From the NCBI RefSeq assembly GCF_014648195.1, contig NZ_BMQQ01000038.1, forward strand, positions 1-49,494: DNA of 49,494 nucleotides, written 5' to 3'. Below the pieces are notes generated by a model, which was given only the letters and a program-made list of their open reading frames with translations, was not told where the DNA came from and made no database searches. This document shows positions 9,901-17,466 of the stretch, piece by piece (the stretch's first letter is position 1; each line of letters starts with the position of its first letter). The DNA comes from Streptomyces purpureus (GTDB lineage: Bacteria; Actinomycetota; Actinomycetes; Streptomycetales; Streptomycetaceae). Position numbers and translations under genes: made by a program.

Positions 9901-10412
9901 GTGGCCTGGGCCTTGGTGCGCTGCACCGACAGAAGGAGGCCTTCGACGCCCGCCTTCTGCGCGGTCTTGCGGTCCTTGAGGGTGACGCGCAGGTGGTCGG
10001 CTGCGGGTTTGGCCGCGGGTGCTGCCGCCTTCGGTGCCGCCGTCGGGGCTGTGCCGATGCGGACCGGCAGCCCGCCGATCGTGTGGAGCGCCTTTGCGGC
10101 TGTGGTGCCGGTGAGGGTGACGTCGGCCTGGCCTGCCGTCGGCCAGGTGGTGGGGGGCGGCGTCCACCGCTGGGGCGTGGGCTGCGGGGCGGATTGGGTG
10201 GACCGCGGCAGGTCTGTGCCGTTGACCGAAGGGGTCTTTGGTACGTCGCGGACTGTGAATCCGGGGTTGGGTGCTGCCCAGGCGGGCGCTGTCAGGAGGG
10301 AAATGCCGAGTGCCATGGATATGGCTCCGGTGAGACCGGTGCGCAGGTGTGCCCCTGCCTGTCTACCGGGTCGCTTGGAAAACGGCATGGCGAAGCCACG
10401 GCGCAACGACAT
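3963..10412 (-). CDS. Secreted Rhs-repeat polymorphic toxin with nuclease-like tip
   Basis: The product is about 2149 residues. I choose ATG 10412 (MSLRRGFAMPF) because GGTGGGG lies just upstream; ATG 10460 and 10388 are alternatives. A basic N-terminus and hydrophobic stretch ending TAPAWAAP form a signal peptide. Residues near 290-340 (WSVPIDIPAAPGGLTPKVQL) are typical of the start of an SpvB/Rhs shell. Many YD/RHS repeats follow (such as YDALGRLTQGW and YDLRGRQTSTTDPDKGT), ending in the core motif YDPTLGQFISADPLL and DPTGLG near residue 1897. The variable tip (about 1900-2149) contains GGWADIVMVFEDDIYVWEMK, matching the D...ExK core of PD-(D/E)XK nucleases, and ends in a hydrophobic helix (VALGAITAGVIYVLGRML). 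The tip is more AT-rich than the shell, suggesting exchange of the toxin cassette. Nuclease activity is inferred, not shown. Confidence 0.85.
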   Translation of the reverse strand: MSLRRGFAMPFSKRPGRQAGAHLRTGLTGAISMALGISLLTAPAWAAPNPGFTVRDVPKTPSVNGTDLPRSTQSAPQPTPQRWTPPPTTWPTAGQADVTLTGTTAAKALHTIGGLPVRIGTAPTAAPKAAAPAAKPAADHLRVTLKDRKTAQKAGVEGLLLSVQRTKAQATTGRAELEIDYSRIRGAYGAGWSSRLKLVTLPACALTTPAKAECRTRTLLPTKNNTSKHTLTATVPLAQPTATGTATTAGAAAMAAAPTAAPTGATVLAATAGTDGAEGSFKATSLSPSGSWSAGGNSGGFGWSVPIDIPAAPGGLTPKVQLSYNSSAVDGRTASTNNQPSWIGEGWEYSPGFIERRYASCENDKQGGNNTEKTGDLCWKSENAVLSLNGSSNELVWDAGKGTWKLANDDGSRVERIYDTSPNNSGDEDSEYWRVTTLDGTQYWFGKNRLPGWSTGKDETDSVYTVPVFGNHSGEQGHESTFAASAEQQGWRWNLDYVVDPHGNAMALYYAKGAGYYAKNKKFDAPVAYTRGGYLAKIDYGLRAGAVYSTALPAGRVTFGVSDRCLSDCTFDAAHAASWPDTPVDLICKVATECLQASPSFWDRKRLTSINTYSLVGTALQPVDTWTLTQSFPATGDTSTPSLWLDSIQRTGKAGTVADITLPKTVFGGEMMANRVDAAEGRPPLYKKRITQVTNETGGQTLVTYTPAECTPTALPAADTNTKRCYPSWWTPDGAVDPVKDWFHKYLVNRIVEDDTTAGTGSESKTTTYEYVNGPHWRRDTSEFTLDKHRSWSDFRGYGTVRTYVGTVNRVKTSSTYFLGMAGDTLADGTARTVAKINGITDREDFAGRKAGDWTYDKDGTGGKVVEKTLYTPWESAATATQTVKGITDPDKPTTPAPTLPAKTAQYSGTVKETDQTLLDDGTWRTLTTRRGYDTTYGLLTSAGDDGAGEVEAQCTRTSYVTPDTTNWLIAYPDEVTTSSHTACETAPANTAITGKARTFYDNKAAGAAPAVGKAHVTKTQQAARFGLDGAPVWETLAETTHDQYGRALTVKGQDGQTSTTAYTPTTGAQPTKVTVTNPKGYASSSTFDGMRGLTLTATDANGCTTTSAYDALGRLTQGWRAGRATTDEPNVTHTYNLSATAPSTVTTKALHENGTWRTSVTLYDSLLRARQTQTDAISTAGRVITDSFYDTHGRAFRTNAPYFNSNPVSQTILSVTDNQIPSATLTEYDNRGRTAAAITLSLNVEKWRTTHTYGPTWTASVPPAGGTATLTVSDVRGRIAETRQYKDRNPLIGAAATQYEATTRTYDSAGRLAKLTDASKHNSWTYTYDLRGRQTSTTDPDKGTVATAYGTDGRIQTVKDDRDVTLATTYDELGRKTSLRKDSVTGTKLAEWTYDTATGGKGMPASSIRYDNSVTPAAAYTTAVTGYDTAGRPTGTTVTVPSVTGEEELAGTYTVATTATAVNGLPSTATYTTGNTHATTALPQETVTSQYGAQDQLSIVSGTNTAGTIAQVYLRGAAYSPFGELEQAHLGNLGKRVIQTLTYESSTRRLMGVDVDREAAGPSLLSRLAYTYDPAGNITRIRDAQNDATTVDDQCFSYDWARRMTEAWTTGDACATKPVDGTGTPNLGGVDPYWTSWTFTDTGQRKTETQHKAGPVTADTTRTYTYPTTEGAAQAHGVRSVTATGGATGKDTYAYDVTGNLTLKDTASGPAQTLTWNDEGKLASSTVSGATTSFLYDAEGTRILKRDPDKTTLYLPGGQELALTKATNVLEGTRYYTVPGGSAIRTSNDGKVRLLVADHHNTNVLSVSATTLTFNRRKTLPYGAPRGAAPAFWPGHKGFVGGDIDPTTSFTHIGAREYDPTLGQFISADPLLEIDKPQTLNGYSYAAQNPVTFSDPTGLGLDDGTGRTERPGKKTGEGSGKPRGGVNESPSKQQGRSGAEIAADKTRHDAAVTAVAAFLRAQWAHNPEVQVHTEYWIPGAQRENGKGGWADIVMVFEDDIYVWEMKSAIQAETDGPATLDRYINALNKIEQKKPFGRSVHRGWELPQVATVDPLNARNQLVAQSTRTRPASVRTGSKYKGVVGWWTRRQLPRGRSPEGMEPVTVPAPLTVQAWQPTPQQQRDVALGAITAGVIYVLGRMLTDPTGLSG

Positions 10413-10823
10413 TGAAAACCCCACCCCGATGAAGCCAACTAAGCAGAAGAACTCCCGCATCCAACATCGTCAGGGGTACTTGTGGCAACCAATCGCTTGA
10501 TGGTGACTCATTTTCCAGGGCTCACGACGGCCTTGAAGCGTACATGCGGGATCTATGGGTCGTGACGCTCCTACCAGCAGGTTTGCTTCTTAATCAGACC
10601 AAACCTGATCAGCATCGTGGTCGCTGCCAGAACCGGAATTCACCACTCCGGATCTCGTTTCCCGGTCGCTGAGCGCTCCTTGGGCGCATGGATTCGGCGG
10701 CGTGCGGCTGCGAGGGGTTCGGCACCCCGGGGGCAGTCTGGATAGAGTCGCGGGCCGTTGGGCGTGATGTTTCCACTCTGCGGCTTCCCATCCAGCGCAG
10801 TCACGCCCTGGAAAGGAATCTCC
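10413..10823. promoter_or_regulatory. Shared divergent intergenic region of Rhs and FG-GAP genes
   Basis: This 411-base stretch separates two divergently read secreted-protein genes and should hold both promoters. It is less GC-rich than the genes, especially around 10480-10620 (for example TTCTTAATCAGACCAAACC near 10586). I see no unambiguous -35/-10 pair. Open frames that cross it on either strand lack ribosome binding sites and are rejected as genes. Confidence 0.45.
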
Positions 10824-13800
10824 ATGAAACGTCCCAACCTCAGGCACCGAAGATCACGTTCTCTTCTTTTCCTGCTCGCACTGGCCCTTCCGCTGACTGC
10901 CGCGAACTCCCTCGCCTTTCCCGAGAAGTCCGTCGCTGCGGAGGACAACTCTCCTCTTGCAAAAGAGGGTTACGAGGCGACCGCGTACGCCGAGGCGGCC
11001 AGGAGCGGTCAGCGGGTGGAGATACTCGACCGGCGCGAGGAGACGGTGGAGGTCTTCGCGAACCCGGACGGCACCACCACCCGCCGGGCTCATGCCACGC
11101 CCGTCTGGTCGAAGCTTGAAGGCACCTGGCGCAAGACCGACCCGACGCTCACCAAGCGGCCGGACGGCACCGTCGCTCCCCTCTCCCCGACTTTCGCGAT
11201 CACGTTCTCCGGTGGCGGGAACAGTCCGCTCGCCACCATGGACAGGCAGGGCAAGAAGCTGTCGCTGACGTGGCCCTCGGCGCTGCCGGAGCCGGTCCTG
11301 GAGCAGAACACCGCGCTGTACCGGTCGGTGCTGCCGGGGGTCGACCTGAAGGTGATCGCCGAGGTCGACGGGTTCGCCGAACATCTGGTCATCCACAGCG
11401 CCGAGGCCGCCGCCAACCCGGCCCTGAAGAGCATCACCTTCGGCGTCAAGGCGGAAGGGGTGACCCTGGACGAGGACGCGGGCGACAACCTGATCGCCCG
11501 GGACCCGGCCGGCAATGTTGTCTTCAGCGCGCCGCGCCCCAAGATGTGGGAACAGCCCGCTGCGGCGGAAGCCGAGCCGGCTCCCACCGCCAAGACGGCC
11601 GCCTTCACCAGCTTCAGCAGTGTTGCGGCCGAAGAGCAGGACCCGCAGCCGCAGACCGCGCCGGTGGGCGCCGATGTCACCGGCAGCACCCTCACCCTGA
11701 CACCGGACCCGGCGCTGCTGGCCTCGGCCGACCAGTTTCCTCTGATCGTGGACCCGGCCTTCACCGGCGGCTACCGGGAGCGGTGGGCGGTGGTGTACTC
11801 GGCCACCCCCTCGGACTCGTACGTCAACGGATCGGGATGGAACTCCGACCGTCCCGCCGACGAGCCCCGCATCGGCTTCAACGGCACCGGCAGAACCCGG
11901 TCGTTCTTCGCCATGAACACCACCGGCCTGGAGGGCGCCACCATCCTCGACGCCACCTTCGCCGTCGAGCAGACCCACTCCTGGGGGTGCAGCGCGTCCG
12001 CGGCAGGACCGACCGAGCTGTGGGCGACCGACCCCATCAACACCGCCCCGACCTGGAACAGCCAGAACACCAGCTCGTTCTGGAACACCCTGCTGGACGC
12101 CGACTCCTTCGCCCACGGCAACCCCACCTACTGCCCCGGCGTCCAGGGCCACGACTTCCGCAGCGCGGCCCTGAAGAACTACGTGCAGCAGACCGCCTCC
12201 AGCAAACTCGGTTACCTGACTCTGGGGCTGCGCGCGGACTCCGGCTACGAGGGAAGGGTCGACAGCTTCAAGCGCCTGCGCAACAACCCTGTCCTGGAAG
12301 TCACCTACAACTACCTGCCTACCGTGGACACTTCGGCGGCCTTCGAAGGCACCTGGGCCCCGGGCGGTGAGGACAACAAGCAGGTCGCCTGCGGGGGTGT
12401 GATCGGCAACAACGGTCTCGCTCTGACAGCCAAGGTCACCGACAAGGACGGTGGCAACGTCGGCGCCTACTTCACCGTCCGCAACGCGAACAATGCTGTC
12501 GTGTCCTTCGGACCGAATCCGTCACTGTCCACGGTGGCCTCCGGCAAGACCGCCTCGGTCACCATGCCCCACTCGCAGCTGGCCAACGGGAAGTACTCCT
12601 GGACGGTCCAGGCAAAGGACCAGGAAGGAACGGCCAGCGCCGTCACCACCGCCTGCTCCTTCACGGTCGACCGGATCGGCCCCGACAAGGCGGTCACGGT
12701 CCGCACCCTGGACGGCAAGGACCCTGCTTCGGACACGGACGTGGTCAAGTTCCCCGCCCGGCACGCGGCGCAGCTGAAGCTCTCGCACACCGCGAGTGAC
12801 CTCGCCGGATTCTGCTATGCCATGGACCGCGAACTGGCCGTGTCCAGCTCTCGGTGCTACCGCGGAACGTGGGTGGATGCCGCCGCTGACAACTCAGCCA
12901 CCATCACCGTCACCCCCACCGGCAGCCCCGCGAGCAAGCTCACCGTCATCGCCTACGACGACGCCGGCAACCATTCGCCGGTCGACGGCACCCTCGACAG
13001 GGTCAGCCTGAAGACCACGCCGTACGACTTCGTCTACTCCCCCGGCACCGGCCCTGGATCCGGCGGCTACCGGCACGACGTCGCCGGCGACCTCAACGGC
13101 GACGGCTACGCCGACCTCATCACCACCAGCCAGCCGGCCAGGCTCTTCCTGTATCCCGGCAACGGCACCGGCAGATTCGCCGGCGCAGGGCAGCAAATCG
13201 GCGACGGCGGCTGGAGCGCCGCGCTCATCGCCCACCGCGGCGACTACGCCAACTTCACCGACCCAAGCCTGCCGCCCGACGGGTACGAGGACTACATCGT
13301 CCGCCTGCCCGACAACAAGCTCTGGCTCTATCCCAACAACGGGCTCGGCGTGCCGTGGGTCCACACCCGGCAGGAACTCGTCCACCCCTACGACGGTGAC
13401 TGGAGCCGCCTGAGGCAAGTGATCGCCTCGGGCAACATCGACGGCAAGCCCGGCAACGACCTGGTCACCATCGAATGCATCGACGCCCCATGTTCCAACT
13501 CCAAGCTCTGGCTCTACAGCGGACGGCAGATCGCTGACGGCACACCCGACCAGAACACACCGTTCGACCTGGTCAACCGCGCCCAGATCAACAGCAGCGG
13601 CTGGACCCACTACACCAACGTCGCTCTCGGCGACGTGACCGGCGACGGCGTCCCCGACCTGGTCGGCCGCAACCCGAACATGGGCCAGCTTCTGCTGTTC
13701 GCCGGCAAGCCCACCGACGGCGCCTACCTCCTGCACCCCTACCAGGTCTACGGGACCAGCGGCTGGGACAGCGCCAACCGGCCACGCCTGACCTCGCCGG

Positions 13801-14090
13801 GCAACATCCACGGCACCGTGAAAACCCTCACCGACGAGGACGACGGCCACACCATCACCTACCGCCAGTTCCAGCCCACCCCCGGCGAGGAAACCGGAGG
13901 CATCTGGGCCACCACCCCGGCGGACAACCGCACCATCACCTACGTAGACGACGCAGGCACCACCAAGACAACCACCTGCCCCAACGGCTGCCTCCTCTTC
14001 TACCCCGGATGGACCGCCGACAGCCCCAACCGCCTGCCCAAACTCGTCGGCACGAGCGCCTGGGCCACCACCGTCATCAACATCTACTAA
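10824..14090 (+). CDS. Secreted FG-GAP/DNRLRE-type repeat protein, Rhs-associated
   Basis: The product is 1088 residues from ATG 10824, preceded by GAAAGGA. The N-terminus (MKRPNLRHRRSRSLLFLLAL then LPLTAANSLA) is a signal peptide. Residues about 60-300 form a domain common at the start of actinobacterial wall or Rhs-like proteins (VWSKLEGTWRKTDPTL, PGVDLKVIAEVDGFAEHLVI). A DNRLRE-like region follows near 330-400 (SFFAMNTTGLEGATILDATF, and TELWAT). From about residue 750, FG-GAP/VCBS-type calcium-binding blades appear: DLNGDGYADLI, GNIDGKPGNDLV and DVTGDGVPDLV, consistent with a beta-propeller. It is divergent from the Rhs gene, which suggests co-regulation and perhaps a surface or delivery partner; that role is inference. 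A strong hairpin follows the stop. Confidence 0.8.
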   Translation: MKRPNLRHRRSRSLLFLLALALPLTAANSLAFPEKSVAAEDNSPLAKEGYEATAYAEAARSGQRVEILDRREETVEVFANPDGTTTRRAHATPVWSKLEGTWRKTDPTLTKRPDGTVAPLSPTFAITFSGGGNSPLATMDRQGKKLSLTWPSALPEPVLEQNTALYRSVLPGVDLKVIAEVDGFAEHLVIHSAEAAANPALKSITFGVKAEGVTLDEDAGDNLIARDPAGNVVFSAPRPKMWEQPAAAEAEPAPTAKTAAFTSFSSVAAEEQDPQPQTAPVGADVTGSTLTLTPDPALLASADQFPLIVDPAFTGGYRERWAVVYSATPSDSYVNGSGWNSDRPADEPRIGFNGTGRTRSFFAMNTTGLEGATILDATFAVEQTHSWGCSASAAGPTELWATDPINTAPTWNSQNTSSFWNTLLDADSFAHGNPTYCPGVQGHDFRSAALKNYVQQTASSKLGYLTLGLRADSGYEGRVDSFKRLRNNPVLEVTYNYLPTVDTSAAFEGTWAPGGEDNKQVACGGVIGNNGLALTAKVTDKDGGNVGAYFTVRNANNAVVSFGPNPSLSTVASGKTASVTMPHSQLANGKYSWTVQAKDQEGTASAVTTACSFTVDRIGPDKAVTVRTLDGKDPASDTDVVKFPARHAAQLKLSHTASDLAGFCYAMDRELAVSSSRCYRGTWVDAAADNSATITVTPTGSPASKLTVIAYDDAGNHSPVDGTLDRVSLKTTPYDFVYSPGTGPGSGGYRHDVAGDLNGDGYADLITTSQPARLFLYPGNGTGRFAGAGQQIGDGGWSAALIAHRGDYANFTDPSLPPDGYEDYIVRLPDNKLWLYPNNGLGVPWVHTRQELVHPYDGDWSRLRQVIASGNIDGKPGNDLVTIECIDAPCSNSKLWLYSGRQIADGTPDQNTPFDLVNRAQINSSGWTHYTNVALGDVTGDGVPDLVGRNPNMGQLLLFAGKPTDGAYLLHPYQVYGTSGWDSANRPRLTSPGNIHGTVKTLTDEDDGHTITYRQFQPTPGEETGGIWATTPADNRTITYVDDAGTTKTTTCPNGCLLFYPGWTADSPNRLPKLVGTSAWATTVINIY

Positions 14091-14104
14091 CCCCTCGCCG
14101 ACCC

Positions 14105-14139
14105 GTCCTCCGCGCGTCATCGACCGAGGCGCGGAGGAC
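14105..14139 (+). terminator. Hairpin terminator after FG-GAP gene
   Basis: GTCCTCCGCGC at 14105-14115 pairs perfectly with GCGCGGAGGAC at 14129-14139 around a 13-base loop, 14 bases after the FG-GAP stop. There is no T-run, as is usual in Streptomyces. It lies between convergent genes and may act in both directions. Confidence 0.75.
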
Positions 14140-14187
14140 ACCGCGCACAGAAACCACTACCGGAGATCACCAGCGCTTCGAACCGAC

Positions 14188-15894
14188 CTAGATCGGAACG
14201 ATGTCCGGCGCCCCCAGTCGCGCCGCGTCCGCCGTCAGGTCGTCCGGCTGACGCTGCGACTCCCGTTCCGCCTCGACCCGCTTCTCGTAGTGGGCCACCT
14301 CCTTCTCCAGGTGCGCGGAGTCCCAGCCGAGGACCGGCGCCATCAGCTCGGCGCACTCCCGCGCGACCCGGGTGCCCCGGTCGAACGTCTCGATGGAGAT
14401 CCGGGTACGCCGGGTGAGGACGTCGTCCAGATGGCGCGCGCCCTCGTGGGAGGCGGCATAGACGACCTCGGCGCGCAGATAGTCGTCGGCGCCGCTGAGC
14501 GGCTCCCCGAGGCCGGGGTCCTCGGCGATGAGCTCCAGCAGTTCGTCCGTCATCGATCCGTAGCGGTTGAGCAGATGCTCCACCCGGACCACATGGAGGC
14601 CGGTCCGGGCGGCGATCCGGGCCCTGGCGTTCCACAGCGCGTGGTAGCCCTCGGCGCCGAGCAGGGGGACGTCCTCGGTGACGCAGGCCGCGACGCGCTG
14701 GTCGAGACCGTGCACCGCCTCGTCGACGGCGTCCTTGGCCATCACGCGGTAGGTCGTGTACTTGCCGCCGGCGACGACCACGACCCCGGGGACCGGGTGG
14801 GCCACGGTGTGTTCGCGGGACAGCTTGCTGGTGGCGTCCGACTCGCCGGCGAGCAGCGGGCGCAGACCCGCGTACACGCCCTGGACGTCGTCGCGGGTGA
14901 GCGGCACCGCGAGGACCGAGTTGACGTGCTCGAGGAGGTAGTCGATGTCGGCGCTGGAGGCCGCCGGATGGGCCTTGTCGAGATCCCAGTCGGTGTCGGT
15001 GGTGCCGACGATCCAGTGGCGTCCCCACGGGATGACGAAGAGGACGGACTTCTCCGTGCGCAGGATCAGGCCGGTGGTGGAGTGGATCCGGTCCTTGGGC
15101 ACGACCAGATGGATGCCTTTGGAGGCCCGTACGTGGAACTGCCCCCGCTCCCCGATCATCGCCTGGGTGTCGTCGGTCCACACCCCGGTGGCGTTGACGA
15201 TCTGCTTGGCGCGGATCTCGTACTCCCCGCCCGCCTCGACGTCCCGTACCCGTGCGCCGACGACCCGTTCGCCCTCGCGCAGGAAGCCGACCACGCGGGC
15301 CCGGCTGGCCGCCTTGGCGCCGTAGGCCGCGGCGGTGCGGACGAGCGTGGTGACGAAGCGGGCGTCGTCCATCTGGGCGTCGTAGTACTGCAGCGCCCCG
15401 ACCAGCGCGTCCTTCTTCAGGCAGGGCGCCACCCGCAGGGCGTGACGGCGCGTGAGGTGACGGTGCACCGGAAGGCCACGGCCGTGTCCTGAGGAGACCG
15501 ACATCGCGTCGTAGAGCGCGACGCCCGATCCCGCGTAGAAGCGCTCCCATCCCTTGTGCTGCAAGGGGTAGAGGAAGGGGACCGGCTTCACCAGATGGGG
15601 TGCGAGCCGTTCGAGCAGCAGTCCGCGCTCCTTGAGCGCTTCCCGTACGAGCGCGAAGTCCAGCATCTCCAGATAGCGCAGGCCGCCGTGGATCAGCTTG
15701 CTCGACCGGCTCGACGTGCCCGACGCCCAGTCGCGCGCCTCCACGAGCCCGGTCGAGAGGCCTCTCGTCACCGCGTCGAGGGCGGTCCCGGCGCCCACCA
15801 CTCCGGCGCCCACGACCAGCACGTCCAGTTCACCCTCGGCCATGGCCGCGAGCGCCTCGGCGCGCTGCGCGGGTCCCAGTGTCGCTGTCCTCAC
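14188..15894 (-). CDS. glpD: Glycerol-3-phosphate dehydrogenase (FAD)
   Basis: The product is 568 residues, the normal length for aerobic GlpD. The start is taken as GTG 15894 (VRTATLGPAQRAEALAAMAE), with GGGAGG about 6 bases upstream; the longer open frame up to 16068 has no such signal. The enzyme oxidises glycerol 3-phosphate to dihydroxyacetone phosphate and passes electrons to quinone at the membrane. Seen in the sequence: the FAD-binding VLVVGAGVVGAGTALDAVTR, the family signature SSRSSKLIHGGLRYLE, IVNATGVW, and VVVAGGKYTTYR near the end of the catalytic domain. The C-terminal 130 residues form the helical cap typical of the family. No glpF or glpK is adjacent. Confidence 0.95.
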   Translation of the reverse strand: MRTATLGPAQRAEALAAMAEGELDVLVVGAGVVGAGTALDAVTRGLSTGLVEARDWASGTSSRSSKLIHGGLRYLEMLDFALVREALKERGLLLERLAPHLVKPVPFLYPLQHKGWERFYAGSGVALYDAMSVSSGHGRGLPVHRHLTRRHALRVAPCLKKDALVGALQYYDAQMDDARFVTTLVRTAAAYGAKAASRARVVGFLREGERVVGARVRDVEAGGEYEIRAKQIVNATGVWTDDTQAMIGERGQFHVRASKGIHLVVPKDRIHSTTGLILRTEKSVLFVIPWGRHWIVGTTDTDWDLDKAHPAASSADIDYLLEHVNSVLAVPLTRDDVQGVYAGLRPLLAGESDATSKLSREHTVAHPVPGVVVVAGGKYTTYRVMAKDAVDEAVHGLDQRVAACVTEDVPLLGAEGYHALWNARARIAARTGLHVVRVEHLLNRYGSMTDELLELIAEDPGLGEPLSGADDYLRAEVVYAASHEGARHLDDVLTRRTRISIETFDRGTRVARECAELMAPVLGWDSAHLEKEVAHYEKRVEAERESQRQPDDLTADAARLGAPDIVPI

Positions 15895-16160
15895 CGCTGC
15901 CTCCCGTCGTCCCCCATGTGGGTCGGGCTCACAGATTCGATTCTGGCTCCGCTCAGCGACTTCAGCCACCGCCTGTGGATATCTCCGGGTCCCTGGGGGT
16001 GACGGGGACATCCACAACCGGACAACACTCGGTGCACTCGCGGCACCACAATGCCGCATATCGGTCATATTTACGCCTAGTCTGACATTGCGTTCGCCTC
16101 GTTCTGTCCACCGGGCTTGCGCGTCTCGTGCCCTCCGGCTACAGGGAAGGACGGCCCCAT

Positions 16161-17402
16161 ATGCCCGCCGACCTCGCCGTCATCGGCCTCGGCCACCTCG
16201 GACTACCGCTCGCCCAGGCCGCCGTAGCCGCCGGTATCGACACCATCGGCTTCGACACCGACCCCCGCGCCGTCTCCGAGCTCGCCGCCGGGCGCCCACC
16301 CGTCGACGGCTCCCTCACGGCCTCGGAGATCCGCCGGATGCTCTCGGGGGGCTTCCGGCCGACCACCAACCCGGCCGAGCTGGGCCGGGTCCGTACCGCC
16401 GTCATCTGCGCCCCCACGCCCCTCGGCGCGGACCGCACACCCGACCTCGGCGCCGTCGCCGACGCGGCCCGCGCCCTCGCCGCCCGGCTGCGCCCGAACA
16501 CCACGGTGCTGCTCGAATCGCCCGTCCACCCCGGCACCACCGAGGGCCTCCTGCGCACCCTGGTCGAGGAAGGCTCCGGTCTGCGGGCCGGCCGGGACTT
16601 CCATCTGGCGTACTCCCCCGGCCGTGTCGACCCCGGGAACCGCGGCCACGCCTACGCCACCACCCCCAAGGTCATCGGCGGCCTCACCCCGGCCTGCACC
16701 GAATCCGCCGCCGCCTTCTACGGCCGGCTCACCGACAAGGTGGTACGCGCGCGTGGCCCCCGCGAGGCCGAGACGGTCAAGCTCCTGGAAACCAACTTCC
16801 GCCACGTCAACATCGCCCTGGTCAACGAGATGGCCGTGCTCTGCCACGACCTGGGCGTCGACCTCTGGGACGTGATCCGCTGCGCCGAGACCAAGCCCTT
16901 CGGCTTCCAGGCCTTCCGCCCCGGCCCCGGCGTCGGCGGCCACGGCGTCCCCGTCGACACCATCGGCGCCCACCGGCCCCTGCGCCTGGTCGAATTGGCG
17001 AGCCAGGTCAACGAACGGATGCCGCGCTACGTCATCCAGCGCTGCGCCACCCTCCTCAACGAGCACGGCAAGTCGGCCCGCGGCGCGCGTGTACTGCTCC
17101 TCGGCGTCACCTACAAGCCCGACCTCGCCGACTGCGAGGCCTCCCCCGCCCCCGAGATCGCCCGCCGCCTGATGGACCTGGGCGCGGTGGTCAGCTACCA
17201 CGACCCGTACGTCGCGGACTGGCGCGTACGCGACCTCCCCGTCCCGCGCGCCGACTCCCTCTACGACGCCGCCGCCCACGCCGACCTGACCGTGCTCCTC
17301 CAGCACCACCGCACGTACGACCTCCAGGGCCTGGCGGTCAAGGCGCAGCTCCTGCTCGACACCCGCGGCGCCACCCCGGCGGGAGCGGCCCACCGCCTCT
17401 GA
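16161..17402 (+). CDS. Nucleotide-sugar dehydrogenase family protein lacking catalytic Cys
   Basis: The product is 413 residues from ATG 16161, with GGAAGG 12 bases upstream. It has the three-domain UDP-sugar 6-dehydrogenase layout (WecC / UDP-ManNAc dehydrogenase-like): Rossmann start LAVIGLGHLGLPLA, central helix with EAETVKLLETNFRHVNIALV, KPFGFQAFRPGPGVGGH, and a C-terminal UDP-binding domain with LLLGVTYKPDLADCEASP. In the family, the motif GGHC supplies the thiol that forms the thiohemiacetal during the two-step oxidation to a uronic acid. Here the position is glycine (residue 262, codon GGC at 16944-16946) and the following PVDP reads PVDT. The canonical four-electron oxidation should therefore fail; it may be inactive, regulatory, or stop at another product. 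It is divergent from glpD. Confidence 0.85.
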   Translation: MPADLAVIGLGHLGLPLAQAAVAAGIDTIGFDTDPRAVSELAAGRPPVDGSLTASEIRRMLSGGFRPTTNPAELGRVRTAVICAPTPLGADRTPDLGAVADAARALAARLRPNTTVLLESPVHPGTTEGLLRTLVEEGSGLRAGRDFHLAYSPGRVDPGNRGHAYATTPKVIGGLTPACTESAAAFYGRLTDKVVRARGPREAETVKLLETNFRHVNIALVNEMAVLCHDLGVDLWDVIRCAETKPFGFQAFRPGPGVGGHGVPVDTIGAHRPLRLVELASQVNERMPRYVIQRCATLLNEHGKSARGARVLLLGVTYKPDLADCEASPAPEIARRLMDLGAVVSYHDPYVADWRVRDLPVPRADSLYDAAAHADLTVLLQHHRTYDLQGLAVKAQLLLDTRGATPAGAAHRL

Positions 17403-17418
17403 CCCGCCCAGGCACGGA

Positions 17419-17452
17419 AAAGGGCCCCGCACCGGCCGGTGCGGGGCCCTTT
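17419..17452. terminator. Bidirectional hairpin terminator
   Basis: A perfect 17-base-pair stem without unpaired loop bases runs from AAAGGGCCCCGCACCGG (17419-17435) to CCGGTGCGGGGCCCTTT (17436-17452). It lies between the convergent dehydrogenase gene and guaB3. The A-rich/T-rich edges let it serve both directions. Confidence 0.9.
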
Positions 17453-17466
17453 CCGTACGCCGTAGA

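Noticed and set aside
10758..10823. Upstream ATG extending the FG-GAP gene by 22 residues
   Set aside because: ATG 10824 has the GAAAGGA site directly upstream and begins a proper signal peptide; the extension would bury it.
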